From Sitta carolinensis (taxonomy: Eukaryota; Chordata; Aves; Passeriformes; Sittidae): DNA of 64,000 bases. Where the stretch lies: contig CM063284.1 of the NCBI GenBank assembly GCA_032173965.1, forward strand, positions 132,361,125 to 132,425,124, read 5' to 3'. The notes below the pieces were generated by a model. The model was not told where the DNA came from. It did no database searches and saw only the letters and a program-made list of their open reading frames with translations. This document shows positions 51,628-64,000 of the stretch, piece after piece. Each line of letters starts with the position of its first letter. Positions within the stretch are counted from its first letter, which is position 1. The translations under genes were made by a program, and so were the position numbers.

Positions 51628-52000
51628 TGAGGAACGGAGGGGGCGGCACCGCCCGGCCGGAGCGGGGCGGGGCGACGCGGGGCCGGGGCCGGGCTGCCCG
51701 GGAGGGAGGCGGTGCCCGGGCCGTCGGTTTCCGCGACGCGCTGAGCTCAACGCGCACGGCGGTGCCTCCGCTCGCCCGCCCCCAGCAGGGCGGCCCCGGC
51801 GGGCGGGAGCGCTGCGGACCCCGCGGTGGGGCCGGGGCGCCTCCCGGGGCCCCCGCTCGCTGCCGCCCCCGGCGCGGTGCGGGGGATGCTCGGAGCCGGC
51901 GGGGTGGGTGCGGTGTCTCTGCCCCCGTGGCGGGGGACGCCGCAGCGCTGCCAGCTGCAGCACAAGGTACAGCGTTATATACATGTACAATTCCGTGGGC
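50820..52000 (-). promoter_or_regulatory. RNF19A: CpG island: probable RNF19A promoter and non-coding exon 1
   Basis: About 1.2 kb of GC-rich, CpG-dense DNA stands alone at the upstream end of RNF19A. It is where a broad housekeeping-type promoter and first exon are expected, since exon 2 begins with an acceptor and contains leader sequence. Candidate minus-strand donors are GGCGG|GTGAGG (GT at 51365-51364, good) and TCACAG|GTACCG (GT at 51465-51464, weaker). A strong plus-strand donor CCT|GTGAGT (GT at 51468-51469) overlaps the second, so divergent transcription is possible. Large open frames here, for example 50595-51626 on the plus strand and 51229-52170 on the minus strand, follow from GC richness and have no protein similarity I know. 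Start site and donor are not fixed by the sequence. Confidence 0.7.
51536..51627. repeat. (TG)n microsatellite inside the CpG island
   Basis: About 92 bases of TG dinucleotides with interruptions (TGCG, TCTATG, TATGTATG) end in a pure (GT) tract. On the RNF19A sense strand it reads (CA)n. It lies just upstream of, or within, the probable first exon and can form Z-DNA. Confidence 0.95.
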
Positions 52001-52548
52001 TTCACACCCATGGAAAAGGAAAAGTGCGAGGCGAAGAATGAATTATCGGGGCGTTTCAATAGGGTCGTGCTGCTGAGTGCTGATTCACTTGCCAAAATGA
52101 CAAAACCCTGTTTCCGTGCTGTTAGATACAGATTTACCTTCTTTACGGCCCCCCGCCCCGCCCTTGTCATTTGAAATAGAAGCCGCCTCAGAATTCGCCC
52201 ACAAGACCCCAGCTTTTCCTTCGTGGCATGACCCTGTTCTGCATTTAGCTGCGGTCAGCCCCGGGCTTCTTGGGCGCCGGCGTCCAGCAGCCCCAGCCCT
52301 GGGCTGCCTCCGGCCGACCTGTGTCGCTCACCCGTCCCTGAGTTCGGGTTCTCCGTCTCCTTTTACTACCGACCTTTATGCCGGCTTCCAAGGGATTCCC
52401 TCCCTCTGTAACCCTATGGTAGCTGCCGCCCTCTCCCACAGCCTGCTTGCTGCTCCTGACCTCCACTTCTGGCCCAGTTCCGAATCTCCTCTGGGATGTT
52501 TCAGAATTCTCTGTCTACATTATTATTACATTGGGTTTAAATCGTGGG

Positions 52549-52549
<1 letters not shown>

Positions 52550-52595
<46 letters not shown>
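52550..52595. repeat. Poly-T run of 46
   Basis: A pure run of 46 T on the plus strand, the longest homopolymer in the window, about 0.6 kb outside the CpG island. If it is the tail of a minus-strand retroposon, the body would lie to the right (from 52596). I see neither a polyadenylation signal nor a known gene there. Confidence 0.95.
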
Positions 52596-55500
52596 CCCTA
52601 GCTAATAATTCACACACTTTCATGTCCTCTCGGGATTCTGTGGAACTGGAGCTGATCCTGTGCTTATGACTAGGGGTTTTTCTATTAAGCTGGTATGAAA
52701 CCTGAAAACTTACTCTGGAAAAAGTTATTGATCACTCAGCCTTTAACATGCTTTTCCTGTGGGATTTGCAATGTACCATCAGTTAAAGGCTTGCATGTAT
52801 ACTTACCTTTATTTATGTGCATAGTTCCATTTAAGTCAATAGGACTACTTCCAGTACATCAAATTAAAAGTAAATACAAGTCATTCTATGGCGAGATACT
52901 TAATCTGAAGTGACAGAATAGGCAATTACAACAAACAGGGAGGGGAAGTGGAAAATAAGGATAACACTAATGAGATTATACTGGAATTTTGGCATGTTGT
53001 ATACAAACCACGGCAGTTCCCTCTTTGTTTGTCAAAGCCAGTGGCTAGGTGAGTTGTTCAGGCTCCAGTACTACAAACACATACATGTCACTTAGGGCGT
53101 GTAAGTGGTGCCATTGTGTTCAGCTGGATAAGATATACAGAAGTTTATTACATACAACAACTCGCAGAGTAAAATCACTTTGTTATGTAGGAGATTTGAT
53201 ACAGAAAAGGGGATTTAGCTCATAAAATGAGAAAAAGACAAGAATGGAGGTGGGTGAGGGGAAGAAAATGAAGAGAGAAATGAAAAGATTACCATATAGA
53301 ATAGCATGGTTGGATAGTGAACAAATTTTGGAATAGCAACAGCAAACCATTTTACCAGCTCAAATGTGCAGCTACCAATAAAACAAAAACCAGCCAGCAA
53401 AGCAGTGCAGTAATGTATTACTTTTTAAATGTCCAGAGGGATTCAGCAAATCAGTACAAATGTCCTGAAATCTCATGGCTAATGCTAGAAAATAGGAGGG
53501 GAACAGAGCCCAGGTGTTTAAAAATTCTGCACTGGGGCATTGGGCAGTCACTGTGGTGGTGAGATTTCTCCTTGAAGCTGATAAGGGACAAAGCAAACCT
53601 CCAGCCAGTCACCTTCGTGAGAGCTTGGCAGTAGAGAGCCTGCAGTCAAGTAGGTGCTTTTCATCAGAAATATTCAAAATAGTCAGTTAACAAAATACAC
53701 TAAGCATAGGGAAGAAAGAAACTCTAATCTGCACAAGATGTACACCAAAACTGGCAGTTGTTTATTTTGCTATGTAAGGAAGATCTATTTATTAGCTTGC
53801 TTACTAGATTATTATTATAGAACAGGATGACAAAGAGGTATTAAGGAAAACTAGGGGCTGCTCATACTCTTAAGCAGAGAGGAAATACCTTATGCACGCT
53901 GCATTTGGTGAGGCATACAAGATTTAAGAATGCGAACTAGCCTGTCTTCCCAAAACGCTTTCTGAAGAACATCTAGGATTTAACCTTTGTGGGTATTTAA
54001 TTCAGTTGCTGGCAGAAAAGTACAAAGTATTATATCACAATACAAAAATACTGCCCTCTGAGCAAAGCATCTGGTATGTTCTAAGGAGGCATAAACACAC
54101 ACAACATGCTGTCAAACATGGAAGGGTAAAAATTGTATCAACTTGAAGAGAGGTGAGCAGAGAGAGCTGAGGAAAGTGCTTTTTTTTGTTCTGGTAAGGA
54201 ATGGAGAAAAGGGTATGAGATAGGCAACCCCATCTCAATTTTGTATATCCTTCTCATAATCTCTGCTTATCTGGACTGCTAGCCTCAGTGTAATTTCAAT
54301 ATTTACATATGAAACACTGCTGTCTCATATGGTAGTGTCAAATCAGCACTTTGGGCCAGAATTTCACCAGTTGTATTGGTGGTCTTTTCTTTAAATTCAT
54401 ATTGGAAGAGTATCAAATAGGATGGGTAAATGTTTTCATGTCTCTGATCCCACATCTAAGTCTCCCTTTCAAATCTTTTATCTGAATATTCCACCATCAT
54501 CTTCAACAGAAAATTGGCAAAGTCCAACTCTATTTTTGTACAGGTAATTTCATGTTTCCTGCAGGCTCTGTCATCATCTGGTCTCCCGACCATCATTTTT
54601 AGGGAAAAACCTGTCCTCTACCCTTCCCCTTTTGACACACATATTTGCATCCTTGATCATTCTTTCATCTTATTCTGAAGAACACCCTTTGTTGGAAGAT
54701 TCACCACTCTCCTATGTTTTCCAGCTCAACTGTCTCACCATTTTTTTTTCCTGGAGACTTTATTTTTAGCACCCCCGATTTTACTGATCTGTCTTACAGT
54801 GTTGCCCCATAGATGCCTGCATTTGTACAAAAAGCATTGCCGAAGATTGATGTGGCAGCAGGAGCAAGTGGCATAGGGAAGGAAGAGAACTGTCTCGATC
54901 AATTTTGCCTCTGGAAAAATTGTAATATGTAAAAGCATTCTGACTTGCAACTAAAGAAGAAAGGATAAAAGCCTTCGATGAATTAAAATATCTGCAATAT
55001 TCATGAATAACAAAACAGAAATCAGGTGTGCAAAAATAGGAAACATTAGTAAATACCACTATATAACTGATAAATATTATATATAAATACAGCTAAGAGA
55101 CAAATTGCACAGGACAGGAATAAGTGTTGAATACCATCAGGTTTCTGTTTGCCTATTGTGAAGGATTATTTGCCATGTGTTGATTGTTATTGAGTGCAGT
55201 AGATTAAAAAAAAAAAAAATTAATACCTGTGTACCATGATGACAAGTCTAAGATAATGGATTAGTGACAAATAGAGCTATCTAATATAGATGAAATCTCA
55301 CTGATTCAAGTTACAAAGTGGCAAGATACCAGTAAATAATGTGCAAGCTGAGAACATTCCAAATTTTTTGGCATGTCATAAAACATTAAAGATGAAGGCT
55401 TCCATAGCCATTTCAAACATCTCAGATATCTTAGAATTACATCATCTGATCTAATCAGTTTCTGTAGTAGTCAATAAAGAAAAAAGTAAAAATAAAAAAA

Positions 55501-58029
55501 TTATAAGGTATAGAACTTCAGTCCCTAGAACATGCCTATTGCAACAAAGAAAATCTGTTTAAATAAATAAAATTTATTTAGGTTTATTTTCAGCCCCTAT
55601 GACAAAGAATAAAAATAGGTTGAGAAATATGAGTGCCTGAATTGAAAAAGTGCTCCTAAACACATATAAGATGTCACTCAACTTAGACAACTCCAGAAGT
55701 CTGCAAAAGTTTACTATATGAGCTTAAAATTTCTCAAATGTCTAGAACTCTACTCCTAGATGTAGTATTTAAGCTCTGGAGGTAAGGAGTTGCAGGATGC
55801 AAAAGTGATACCTGTGTATTTTCTTGGAGTTAGCCATTTTTAAAGGCCAGTTGGCTATCACTGTCGGTATCCTCAGGGAACTTCAATTTGTTAGAAAAAT
55901 AAATGAAAGTCAAGTAGGAGTTATGCTGCAAAGAGCAGCGGACTGTAATTTCTGTTGCACAACACTGTTTCCATTCTGGTCTCCTGAGCTTTCCTTCTCT
56001 TTTAGTCAGAACAGCCTGAAATTTCTGTTTTTCTGGGTTCAGAAGTTATGTGCTTATTCTCTGCTCAAAGGTGAAATTGTTTCTGGAAAGCTTGAGCAAG
56101 AATGTTTTTGCTGGTTTAAGTGTGAGAACAGTGGGATAGGGGGAAAATGTTGCATAAAGGTAAAAGTGCTTTAGGGTTTTCTAAATAACTTTTTCATCAT
56201 GATGAAGAGATGTGAAGAGATGAAAGTTGTCATGGAAATAACCCTTCTCAGGGAAGACCTATACTTTTTCTAAAATTGGTCTCAAATGGGTCCTTCAAGC
56301 AGCATAGACACTCCATCTTTGTCAGAGCCAGGGAGCATTTACACCTGAGGGGAAGGGCAAATATCTGCTCCGATTTAGCTGTCCTTTGAGTCACAATCAG
56401 CTCCTCCATATTTTCATGGTGACACACTGACTGTACCCCAAAGTCCTGCCCCGTTACTGCCTAATTTTTCATGAGGTAGCTCATCTGCAGTGTATCCACA
56501 ACTTTCCTCACAAATGAACTGGGACCGGGGAGGTGGTGAGGGAGGGTCTCCATGCCCACGGGGGCCCCACTTCAGTGTGCACTGTGGCCATGCTCTGCTG
56601 TTGGTGGTCTAGGATCTCCAAACATGTCAAGCAGCAGGCTTTTGTGGTCTTCTCCCCCTGCATGTCCTCATGCCACAGTTAAGTATCATAGGCATTTAAA
56701 AATATAAACCATCTGTGGGACAATGAGGGGCCTCTGTCAACTGCCTGGGGGATGTGCAGAAAGCAGAGTGTTTCTCCTCAAGAGCACCTTCCAATGTCTG
56801 CTAACCTGCCTCAAGTCCATGGCCAGGAGGTCAGTGGACCTGAAGACAGCATGTGTTTGCAGCCAGGGTACCAGCTGCTAGCCTGGACAGCAGAAGGAAG
56901 GGATTCTGGGCAGGCATGACATGACACAACCCACAGTCACATGTTGTCACATGCGATTGTGCCAGGTGTTATGTGTCCCACATGAGCACACATTGGACAA
57001 AGACAGTGAGCAAGGTGTCCTTCTCAGCTGGATAGGGAGTGCTCACAGAAGCAGAGCTCTGTCCAGGAGTGTTGCTGTGTGCAGTTGGATTGGTGGATGA
57101 AAAGGACAGAGCTGGTGAGGAGTGGTTGCCTTTAGCCCCTGCTTAGGGAACACATTTTCTCATACAATAGCTGTGAGAGCCAACAGCAAGCAGCAGTAGG
57201 ACACAGGACCTGTTTGCAGAGAGCTTTTCATCCCTCCTGGCCTTAGCAGGACAGATGAGCCATAGGAGAGAGTTGCTTGCTCTATGTGGGGAGCTGCAAA
57301 CACAGCTCTGCCAGATTGTCTGGCAATTCCCATTTATGGTAAAACTTCTGCAGCCCCAGTCACTGCCAAGGGCAGAGGACACGAGCAGAGCATTCGTTGC
57401 AGCCTGGTTCTCCCCAGCGTCAGCAGGTGAATCTTACGACTACAGTGCTCTCCTCTCTCTATGCACTGAGGCCAGCACTGGGATGGCCATTTTGCTGTGA
57501 GCATTGTGACCGTGCCTTCCTTTCTGCCAACATCACTGGAAAGTTTGCTGTTTACTGTGACTGGTCTCAGCATGACCCTCATAAAGCAGAAATTCTGGCC
57601 TTTACCTCTTGCCCAGAAGTCTCCTCTGTTGTCTCTGTTTCCTCAGGCTAGCCAGAACCAGGCCTTCCATAAGCGTGAAACTCTTGCTTCCTTGTGTGAA
57701 GCTGACTCCAGACACAATAACGGCAGTTTCCTGTGGCCAGGAGCACCCAATTCCAGCGCTATCTCCAACAGTTTTCAAGACTTCAAGCCTCTTTTACATC
57801 ACACAGAGAAGGCAGTGACTGCGGTGCTGTGAGTTTACCCAGGAATGGTACATAATTAAATCTTTGACAGAGAGCTCCTAACGCTGGTTTTGATTCATGG
57901 TAGCAGCATACCAGGTCATGCCTAGATTTACCATGATGCAGTGTGACCAGAAGCAAACTGCTGGTCTCAAATGTCCTTTCCTCATGCAAGAGAAATACCT
58001 GAAGCATTCAAATAAGAGTCACACCTTGT

Positions 58030-58360
58030 GCCCAAGAGTATTGTCCAAACACTTCTTGAACTCTGTCAGGCTTGGTGCTGTGACCATTTCCCTGGGGAGC
58101 CTGTTCCAGTGCCTAGCCACCCTCTGGGTGGAGAACATTTTTATAATATCCAACCTAAACCTCCCCTGACACAACTTCAGGCCATTTCCTTTAGTCATGT
58201 CACTGGGACCATAGAGAAGAGATCAATGTCTGCCTCTCCTCTACCCCTCTTGAAACTGCAATGAGGTGTCCCCTCAGTGTCCTGTTCTCCGACCTGAACA
58301 GAATAAGTGACCTTGGCTGCTCCTCATATGGTTTCCCCTCAAGGCCCTACATGGGGGTCT
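58030..58360 (-). mobile_element. CR1 LINE fragment, internal part
   Basis: About 330 bases match the complement of CR1 as known from birds. GTCCAAACACTTCTTGAACT, GGCTTGGTGCTGTGACCATT, CCTGGGGAGCCTGTTCCAGT, ATCCAACCTAAACCTCCCCT, GAGAAGAGATCAATG and TGCTCCTCATATGGTTTCCC appear in the usual order. The terminal ATTCTATG repeats are missing, so the 3' end of the element (left side) is lost or not recognisable. No open frame of the reverse transcriptase survives. Confidence 0.93.
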
Positions 58361-60830
58361 TTATGGTCTTTATGTGCATTTGCATTGATGTCAAAGTGAG
58401 GAAAATGCTGTGATGTGTTTTTCTTCTCCCTGCTGTCCAACAAAGTTCCCAAGGGCTGGTCCTCCATCCAGCTTCACCTCTGCCATGCTACAAGTGGAGT
58501 GCTATAGCTTTTGGATGGTGTGCCAAGTGTGCTTCTCCTGAAAAAGAAAATAGAATTTATTTAAAATATATATAACATATACTTGAGGCCATACTTGTTA
58601 ATTTCTGGAACCTTTTAAAAAAGTAGCCTTTTTATTTTCATTCTAGAATTTGCCTACTGTCTCAAAGTAATCAAGTCAGGAATCAGAGTATTGGCTTCTC
58701 TGCTCTAAGTTCTACAGAAGGTACTGTGTGTGTTGATGTTGCTTCTTTCCCTTTTTTATTCCCTTGGTTTGTCTTCACAGGGTTTTCCCCCTTGATTCCT
58801 TTCTATTTTTGCATTAGAAAAACTAAACACATGACACCCAAGACTACACTCACTGTGCCCCCTGCTCCACCCCCTGCACTCAATTCTGGCCAAGATATAC
58901 GGACAGAGATTTCCTCTCACCCAAGGGTAATGAGTCACAAAGTCTGGATGATTAGAAGGAAGGGTTAGGGTTTCACCTGCCTTTTGGGAGAACATTTTCT
59001 CCTTCAGATACCATTCCTAATCCTACACTTACTGCAGATGCACCCTACTACAAGACCTGCAGAAGTGAGTCCTCCCTGGAGACAGCAGTGCTATTCATCA
59101 CTTTATAGAAGGTGTTTCTACCCCGCATTTATCCCTAAAGAGTTAGAATAGACATTTGGCACTGAAACTTGTTTAATTTTTTTTGTTTGTTTCAAGTTTT
59201 GATAAAGTTTGACCACTGACATAGTCCAGATTTCTGCTTGAAGCAATGAAAGGGCAGTCATAATGCTCAGTGGGCAGTCCCTCTGATGTTGTTGGGGGAT
59301 TTATCTGTAATGCAGGGGGCATAGATGCATTTGAGCCAGTTCTACTTGGGTTCAGTGCAAGCACGGAGCTTGGTGAAGAACAACAGCTCACCAGCCTTCC
59401 AGGTTGTGAAGTGCTCTATGTTGTTGCAGCATTAGTTCTGACACCGTGTTGGTCAAGATCTTGTGATCCTAGTCTTAGTCTTTCCACTGCTGCTTGATTT
59501 ATTTTTTTCCTTCTCTTCCCCAGGGAATACTGAGGTTATGAGACTTTGTACAAAATTATTCCCTGCAAGAGTAACTTGAAACACACGTCTGCTTATATGG
59601 AGGTCTCTCTGCGATGCCCAGGCTGTGTGTTTTAGGCTTTAGGTCATCCCAGTTCACCACTTAGTTATCTGTCATGTCTGGGCCATGAAATATAGAAACT
59701 GAAGTTATTGGTGACTGGAATTCATTATTACACCCAGCTACTTAGCTGACATGTCCAAAAGGTTGGATAACTTTATGATCAATAAGAAATCCATGTAACT
59801 ACAGAGCTGAAGAAGGCAACAAGCAAATGATGTTTGCTTGCTTGCTACTAACCACTGACCAGGAAGACTATGCAGCTCCACACATGTATTCAGTCTTCAT
59901 AGGAGAGTGGTTTCTCTGAAGCCTCTGGTATTGCCTGCTACTGGAGATCAGGCTCAGTGGAGTAATTACTTTAGTCGGGACAACAGATACTTCAATGACA
60001 TCAGTGGAAATCCTTTTCATGGTGCTGAATTACAGCTCGAGAGCAGCAATCTGATGACACACTCCTTCTGATTCCGCACCTGCGTCGTGGCAACTGTATT
60101 GCTTGGTTACGTGAAAACAATATCGCTGCCTAAGGGGAAGACAAAATGACAATAAATTTATTTTTATGAGATATTTGGATTCTTTACCATCTCCTGTTTG
60201 ATTTCTGTATTTTTTTGATTTTCCTTTTTGCAGGATTCTACATTTATTGGGACAGTCTTTTCACTGCTTGCAATTTTCAAATTGCTCTGATGTGATTGCT
60301 TTCCCATTTGCAATTTCTTTCTGTGTGCTTTTAGAATTTAGAAACTAGTGTCACCATTCAAATTTTTCTAGGTTGTAATTGACAGGAGTGAAACCCCATC
60401 CCAAAAGTTAGTTTCATGTAGTTATCAAAGGTTTGGAGAGATGCTGCTTATTTAAGTTTTGCTGACAAAAAAGGAAAAAAATCTCACAAACTGGGTTTAT
60501 ATCATCTGTTTTAAGTATGTGTGAAGACTGATTTTTTAAAGTTTTTTTACTTACCATGGTAAAACAAAACTTGGAGCTTGACCACCTGCAATTAGGAGAT
60601 GAAGGATGTACCATAGTGTCCTGAAGACTGGAGATCCTTAAACAATTTGTATTCTGACACTGAAGAAATAGGTTAGAGTAAACATTTTAGGCAGGTCATT
60701 TTTGTGTGACATACTGTAGTCTCATGTGAGCTAGTCTCTGAAAAAGCTGTATTAAATACCTTCTGGCTTCATCTGCCTTTCTTCTTTCAGTGTGGAGAAA
60801 GCACAGATTATGATCTTACCATTCGAATAG

Positions 60831-60850
60831 TTAAGGTTAGGGTTAGGGTT
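60831..60850 (+). repeat. Short interstitial telomere-like repeat
   Basis: TTAAGGTTAGGGTTAGGGTT contains two perfect TTAGGG units in tandem with partial ones at each side. It is too short to tell a remnant of telomere-linked repair from chance. Confidence 0.6.
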
Positions 60851-63800
60851 GAATTCTCTCCTCAAATTAGCCAAATATCAGGAAAGATGAAATGTTCATT
60901 TTTTCCTTCCTACATAGTATTACTAAAAATCTAGGTGGTGATTCCTGCAGAATTATTTGATATAATAAATTCTCGCACTTAAAACCAATGTGCTATGATT
61001 AATCATTGATGACAGTTTACATAGTTTAATTTGAAAATAGACTCTTATCCCATTCCTCAGACCCTTAAACCAGTTTTTCCACAGCTGGAGGATTCTGTCA
61101 GCCAAATCACAATAATTGGAGAGAAGCAGTGAGGGAACCTCTTTGCAAGGATTTGGTTTGGTTGTTTGTTTTTTTTTTTTCTGTGCATAGCTGTCAGCTA
61201 GCTGGTTGGTAGTTTTTATTCCTCTTTATTCCATATGAAACCTTGATTTAGTGCTTCTGCAGTACCAGAAATATGTAAGGGTCAAGTCACAGGATTTATA
61301 GAGCCAGGTGCCTCAGCCATTGAGAGTGCCCCATGTGGGCTTAAAGTAAGTCAGGACTAAGGGAGGGTTAGAATAAGTAGAATGAGAAAGTACAAGATCA
61401 TAGGTTTTTGCACCATACTGAACTGTCATTTTTATGCTTTTCATAGAATCACCCCCAATACTGATAAGTTAAGAAGAGTCCAGAGGGGAGAGAGTTAACA
61501 TCCTCTCAGTGTTGTGCTCATGATGGCCTGCTTTCTTTTTGTCTAACTGCAAAGCAAAATACAAGTTGCATAAATAGAAACACTGAATATAGACTGCAGG
61601 AGATTATTTTAGCACTGTATGAAGACATGATGCCAGTGAATCTGTAATTTGAATATATATTTTTGTTGCAAGATCTAGTGTTCTGTTTTACACATAGACA
61701 CATAACAAGAGCAATGAGGCTGTCAGTTCTGGCCATTTCAATAGTGTTGCAGAATTCTCAAGAAGATGGCAAAACACTGCATTCGGTTGAGAAATCAATT
61801 TAAGCAGAACCCTTAGAGAAAATAGTTGGTTATCTATTAGAAAAGGGAAGTAAAGAGCAAGTGGAGATTCACTAAAGTATACTCTGTGTTGGAGGAAATA
61901 GAGAAGTTCTATGCCACAAATGGAGTTGAGCTTAATCAAGTTGTGCAATGAAACTTGTTGAGCTAGTTTAATTGCCAGAAAAATAATCAAATATATCTAA
62001 ATATTAGGTTTCCTGAAATTGAAATGGGTACTGGCAGAGTATAAGGTATTTATATACCAATGTCAAAGAAAAAGTCACAGTTGCTCGCATATAGAATTAA
62101 GTAGCAGGACAACAAGAAAACCATGTGTAATGTTTTAACAGGAATCAGGCAAATCTTTGGGTGTCCAAACTGACTACTGTTTGTATTGCTAAAGACAAGC
62201 ACTTAGATGTATCTTCTGGGCATTTTCCTTTTCAAAGTTTCTTCATCCCTATTGCCTATGTATATTGTCACATTATAACGTTTCAATAGGCAAATCTTTT
62301 TATCAATAAATAAAACTGATAATTGGTTTATATCTAATCCTGGTGCCATTCTCTGTAGCCAGGTAAATGAAAGGCAGTTTAAAAATAGTTATATGGAAGA
62401 AAACTCCTTCCTTCCCTTCTTTCATATGCACAGATAGGCTTAGAGGAGAGCGTTGATAACTTTTACTTTCCTTTGGGAAATAAGGCGAGCTTTTCCAGCT
62501 GGCTTGACCAGAGTTTGCTGGAGCACAGCCCTGCCGTGCACTCTTAGTTATCTGCAGCTTGCTCACTTCCCCAACTCTTATGTACCTTCCAGTTTAATGA
62601 AATTATTTTCCCTCACTGATTTACATGTTTTTCCTGTCCCTTCTTGTTTTTCAGTGGAGTAATCATTCTTACTAATATCTTATCCAAAAGGCCAAGACTT
62701 CAGTACAACTTTGGAAATACTGCATGCTGTGGACTTTCATTTGCCTCTTGTTTGTACCTGCCTTTAAACTATTAATAGAAAAAATTCAGAAAAAGCCCAC
62801 CATAACTTAGCACATATAATACTCTACTAAATATTTTTCCTGCCAAAAGTAAAGATGATGTCTCAGTGTCAGTGCACAGAGCATTAGTGAGACCAGTTTT
62901 TACAAACTGTCTAGAAATTTCCTACTGTGACCTATGGAGAGCTGCCTGGTAGTCCCTACAGGCTTGTGTTGCAGGATCCTCATCTTTTCCAGCTGATAGC
63001 TTCTAGTAAAAGCAGGGGGGAAATGGTATTCCACAGAAGTAATGAATACAACTGTCCCAGGGACATTACATGAATGTTCACCAGAGAAAAGATGATCTCC
63101 ACAACCTTGAAAGTAGGGGAGACAGAATTTGCAAGACAGAGTCTCTATTGACCTACCATATGAAAAAGTTGGACATTTGAGTGGACTTTTATATCCTAGT
63201 TTGATTAACCTCCTTCTAGTCATTCTTTACTGTCATCTTCCTCCCTACAGTTACAATACACTGTTCTAAAGTACTTCTTCTCCAAATCTAGATCCCTGGA
63301 ATCCAGCTGCTGAGGCTAAGGATCTTATCCCATTATTCTGCCAATACAGGCTTTTTAATAGCCCTACTCTTAATCTAATTACTTCTCCAGTCCATTTGGA
63401 ATTTTATCAGTCAGTGTAGAATTCAAACAGAACTATAGGCTGTATGAATAAGCCTAGCCAAATGGGAATTTGTTCTGACTAAAGGTCAGGTTTGGCCTCT
63501 GAAGAACTGTGTAGTAATGAGTGTTTGGTTCCCTTGAAAATTGCAATTGTATGGAAATGTCACAAGAATACATGTATCTTTATTTAAAGAACTGGGGTTT
63601 TTTTTCCCTCCGGGTTGTTTAAAGCCATGTGACTGAGGTATTTTACAGTGCAGCTGTTACAGATGGCTCTGTCACAATTTCCTTTACAATGAAAGGGAGG
63701 CATGGAAAAAAGAGATCTTCAGGTTAAGAGAAAAATCTATTGAATCTGGGCTTAGGGCTTGTCATTTACTTTTTCCAGAAGAAGACTTTGGTCAATCCTG

Positions 63801-64000
63801 CCTTAGCAGTGACTGTGCTGCAGGCTGGAGAGCTGAGAGGTTCAGCCTGCCTCCACACACAGGCCTCTGAGGGGCTGCCTGGGGCTCTGCCTCCTGATAC
63901 TCCCCTCACCTCTGAGCATTGAAGCCAGGGAGAGCCCCTTTCATACTACAGCCTCTTTCCTGCTACTCAGTTGGTGTCCCACAACAAATTCATGGTCCTC

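Larger units (their letters stand above)
52001..64000. other. Intergenic DNA upstream of RNF19A
   Basis: About 12 kb without a gene that I can support. A GC-moderate shoulder of the CpG island runs to about 52340. The rest is AT-rich apart from 56280-57500, which is nearer to balanced composition and has no recognisable content. Open frames up to about 115 codons, for example 55824-56174 and 57497-57832, match nothing known to me. In human the next gene on this side is ANKRD46, far upstream, so a gene-poor interval is expected. Confidence 0.6.

Noticed and set aside
50595..52174. Open frames of 200-340 codons on both strands in the CpG island
   Set aside because: They come from GC-rich composition and run through the TG repeat. 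Both strands are open at once and no protein similarity is recognisable. The region reads as promoter and non-coding first exon.
55824..57832. Several open frames of 80-116 codons in the intergenic part
   Set aside because: Short, overlapping on both strands, with no domain or splice pattern. I also looked for retroviral gag, pol or env and LTR signals there and saw none.
1..64000. A new multi-gene or defence-type system
   Set aside because: All convincing coding sequence belongs to one conserved vertebrate gene, RNF19A. The rest is intron, promoter, repeats and intergenic DNA. The unusual items are DNA or RNA structure and leader features, not a new gene system.

Overview
The window looks like a stretch of bird chromosome. 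It is AT-rich vertebrate intron and intergenic DNA with few interspersed repeats. The only dispersed repeats I recognise are short CR1 LINE fragments, the typical retroposon of birds and also of turtles and crocodilians. The one protein-coding gene matches vertebrate RNF19A (dorfin), an RBR-type E3 ubiquitin ligase, almost residue for residue as I remember the human protein. I cannot name the species from the sequence.

Layout: RNF19A is on the minus strand and fills about the first 51 kb. Five coding exons can be placed to the base by splice sites, reading phase and protein match: exon 2 (14405-15155, coding from about 15021), exon 3 (8436-8644), exon 4 (6359-6503), exon 5 (5629-5791) and exon 6 (1133-1247). 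Phases join exactly (2, 1, 2, 0 bases of a codon at the four junctions), giving about 416 codons. They cover the basic N-terminus, RING1, IBR, the catalytic RING2 and both membrane segments. The cytoplasmic C-terminal half and 3' UTR lie beyond the left edge. Exon 1, non-coding, should lie in the CpG island at about 50.8-52.0 kb, which makes intron 1 roughly 36 kb long. Its exact donor is not settled.

Intron 1 holds the most unusual DNA of the window: a 0.5 kb, about 85 percent GC minisatellite (27581-28100) of about 26 units of 18-21 bp. Its strand in the sense of RNF19A is built from GGGGCC-type G-runs. Nearby are a separate G-quadruplex motif on the other strand, a perfect CRE palindrome and a good plus-strand splice donor. 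A smaller CpG-rich patch lies 1.3-1.5 kb upstream of exon 2. The leader in exon 2 carries four upstream ATGs, including a minimal ATG-TGA start-stop element, which bears on which AUG starts the protein.

From about 52 kb to the right edge I find no gene. This is probably the intergenic DNA upstream of RNF19A (in human, ANKRD46 follows at a distance on that side and SPAG1 lies on the other). It holds a 46-base T run, a CR1 fragment and a short interstitial telomere-like repeat. I found no RNA gene, CRISPR array, endogenous retrovirus or novel multi-gene system.
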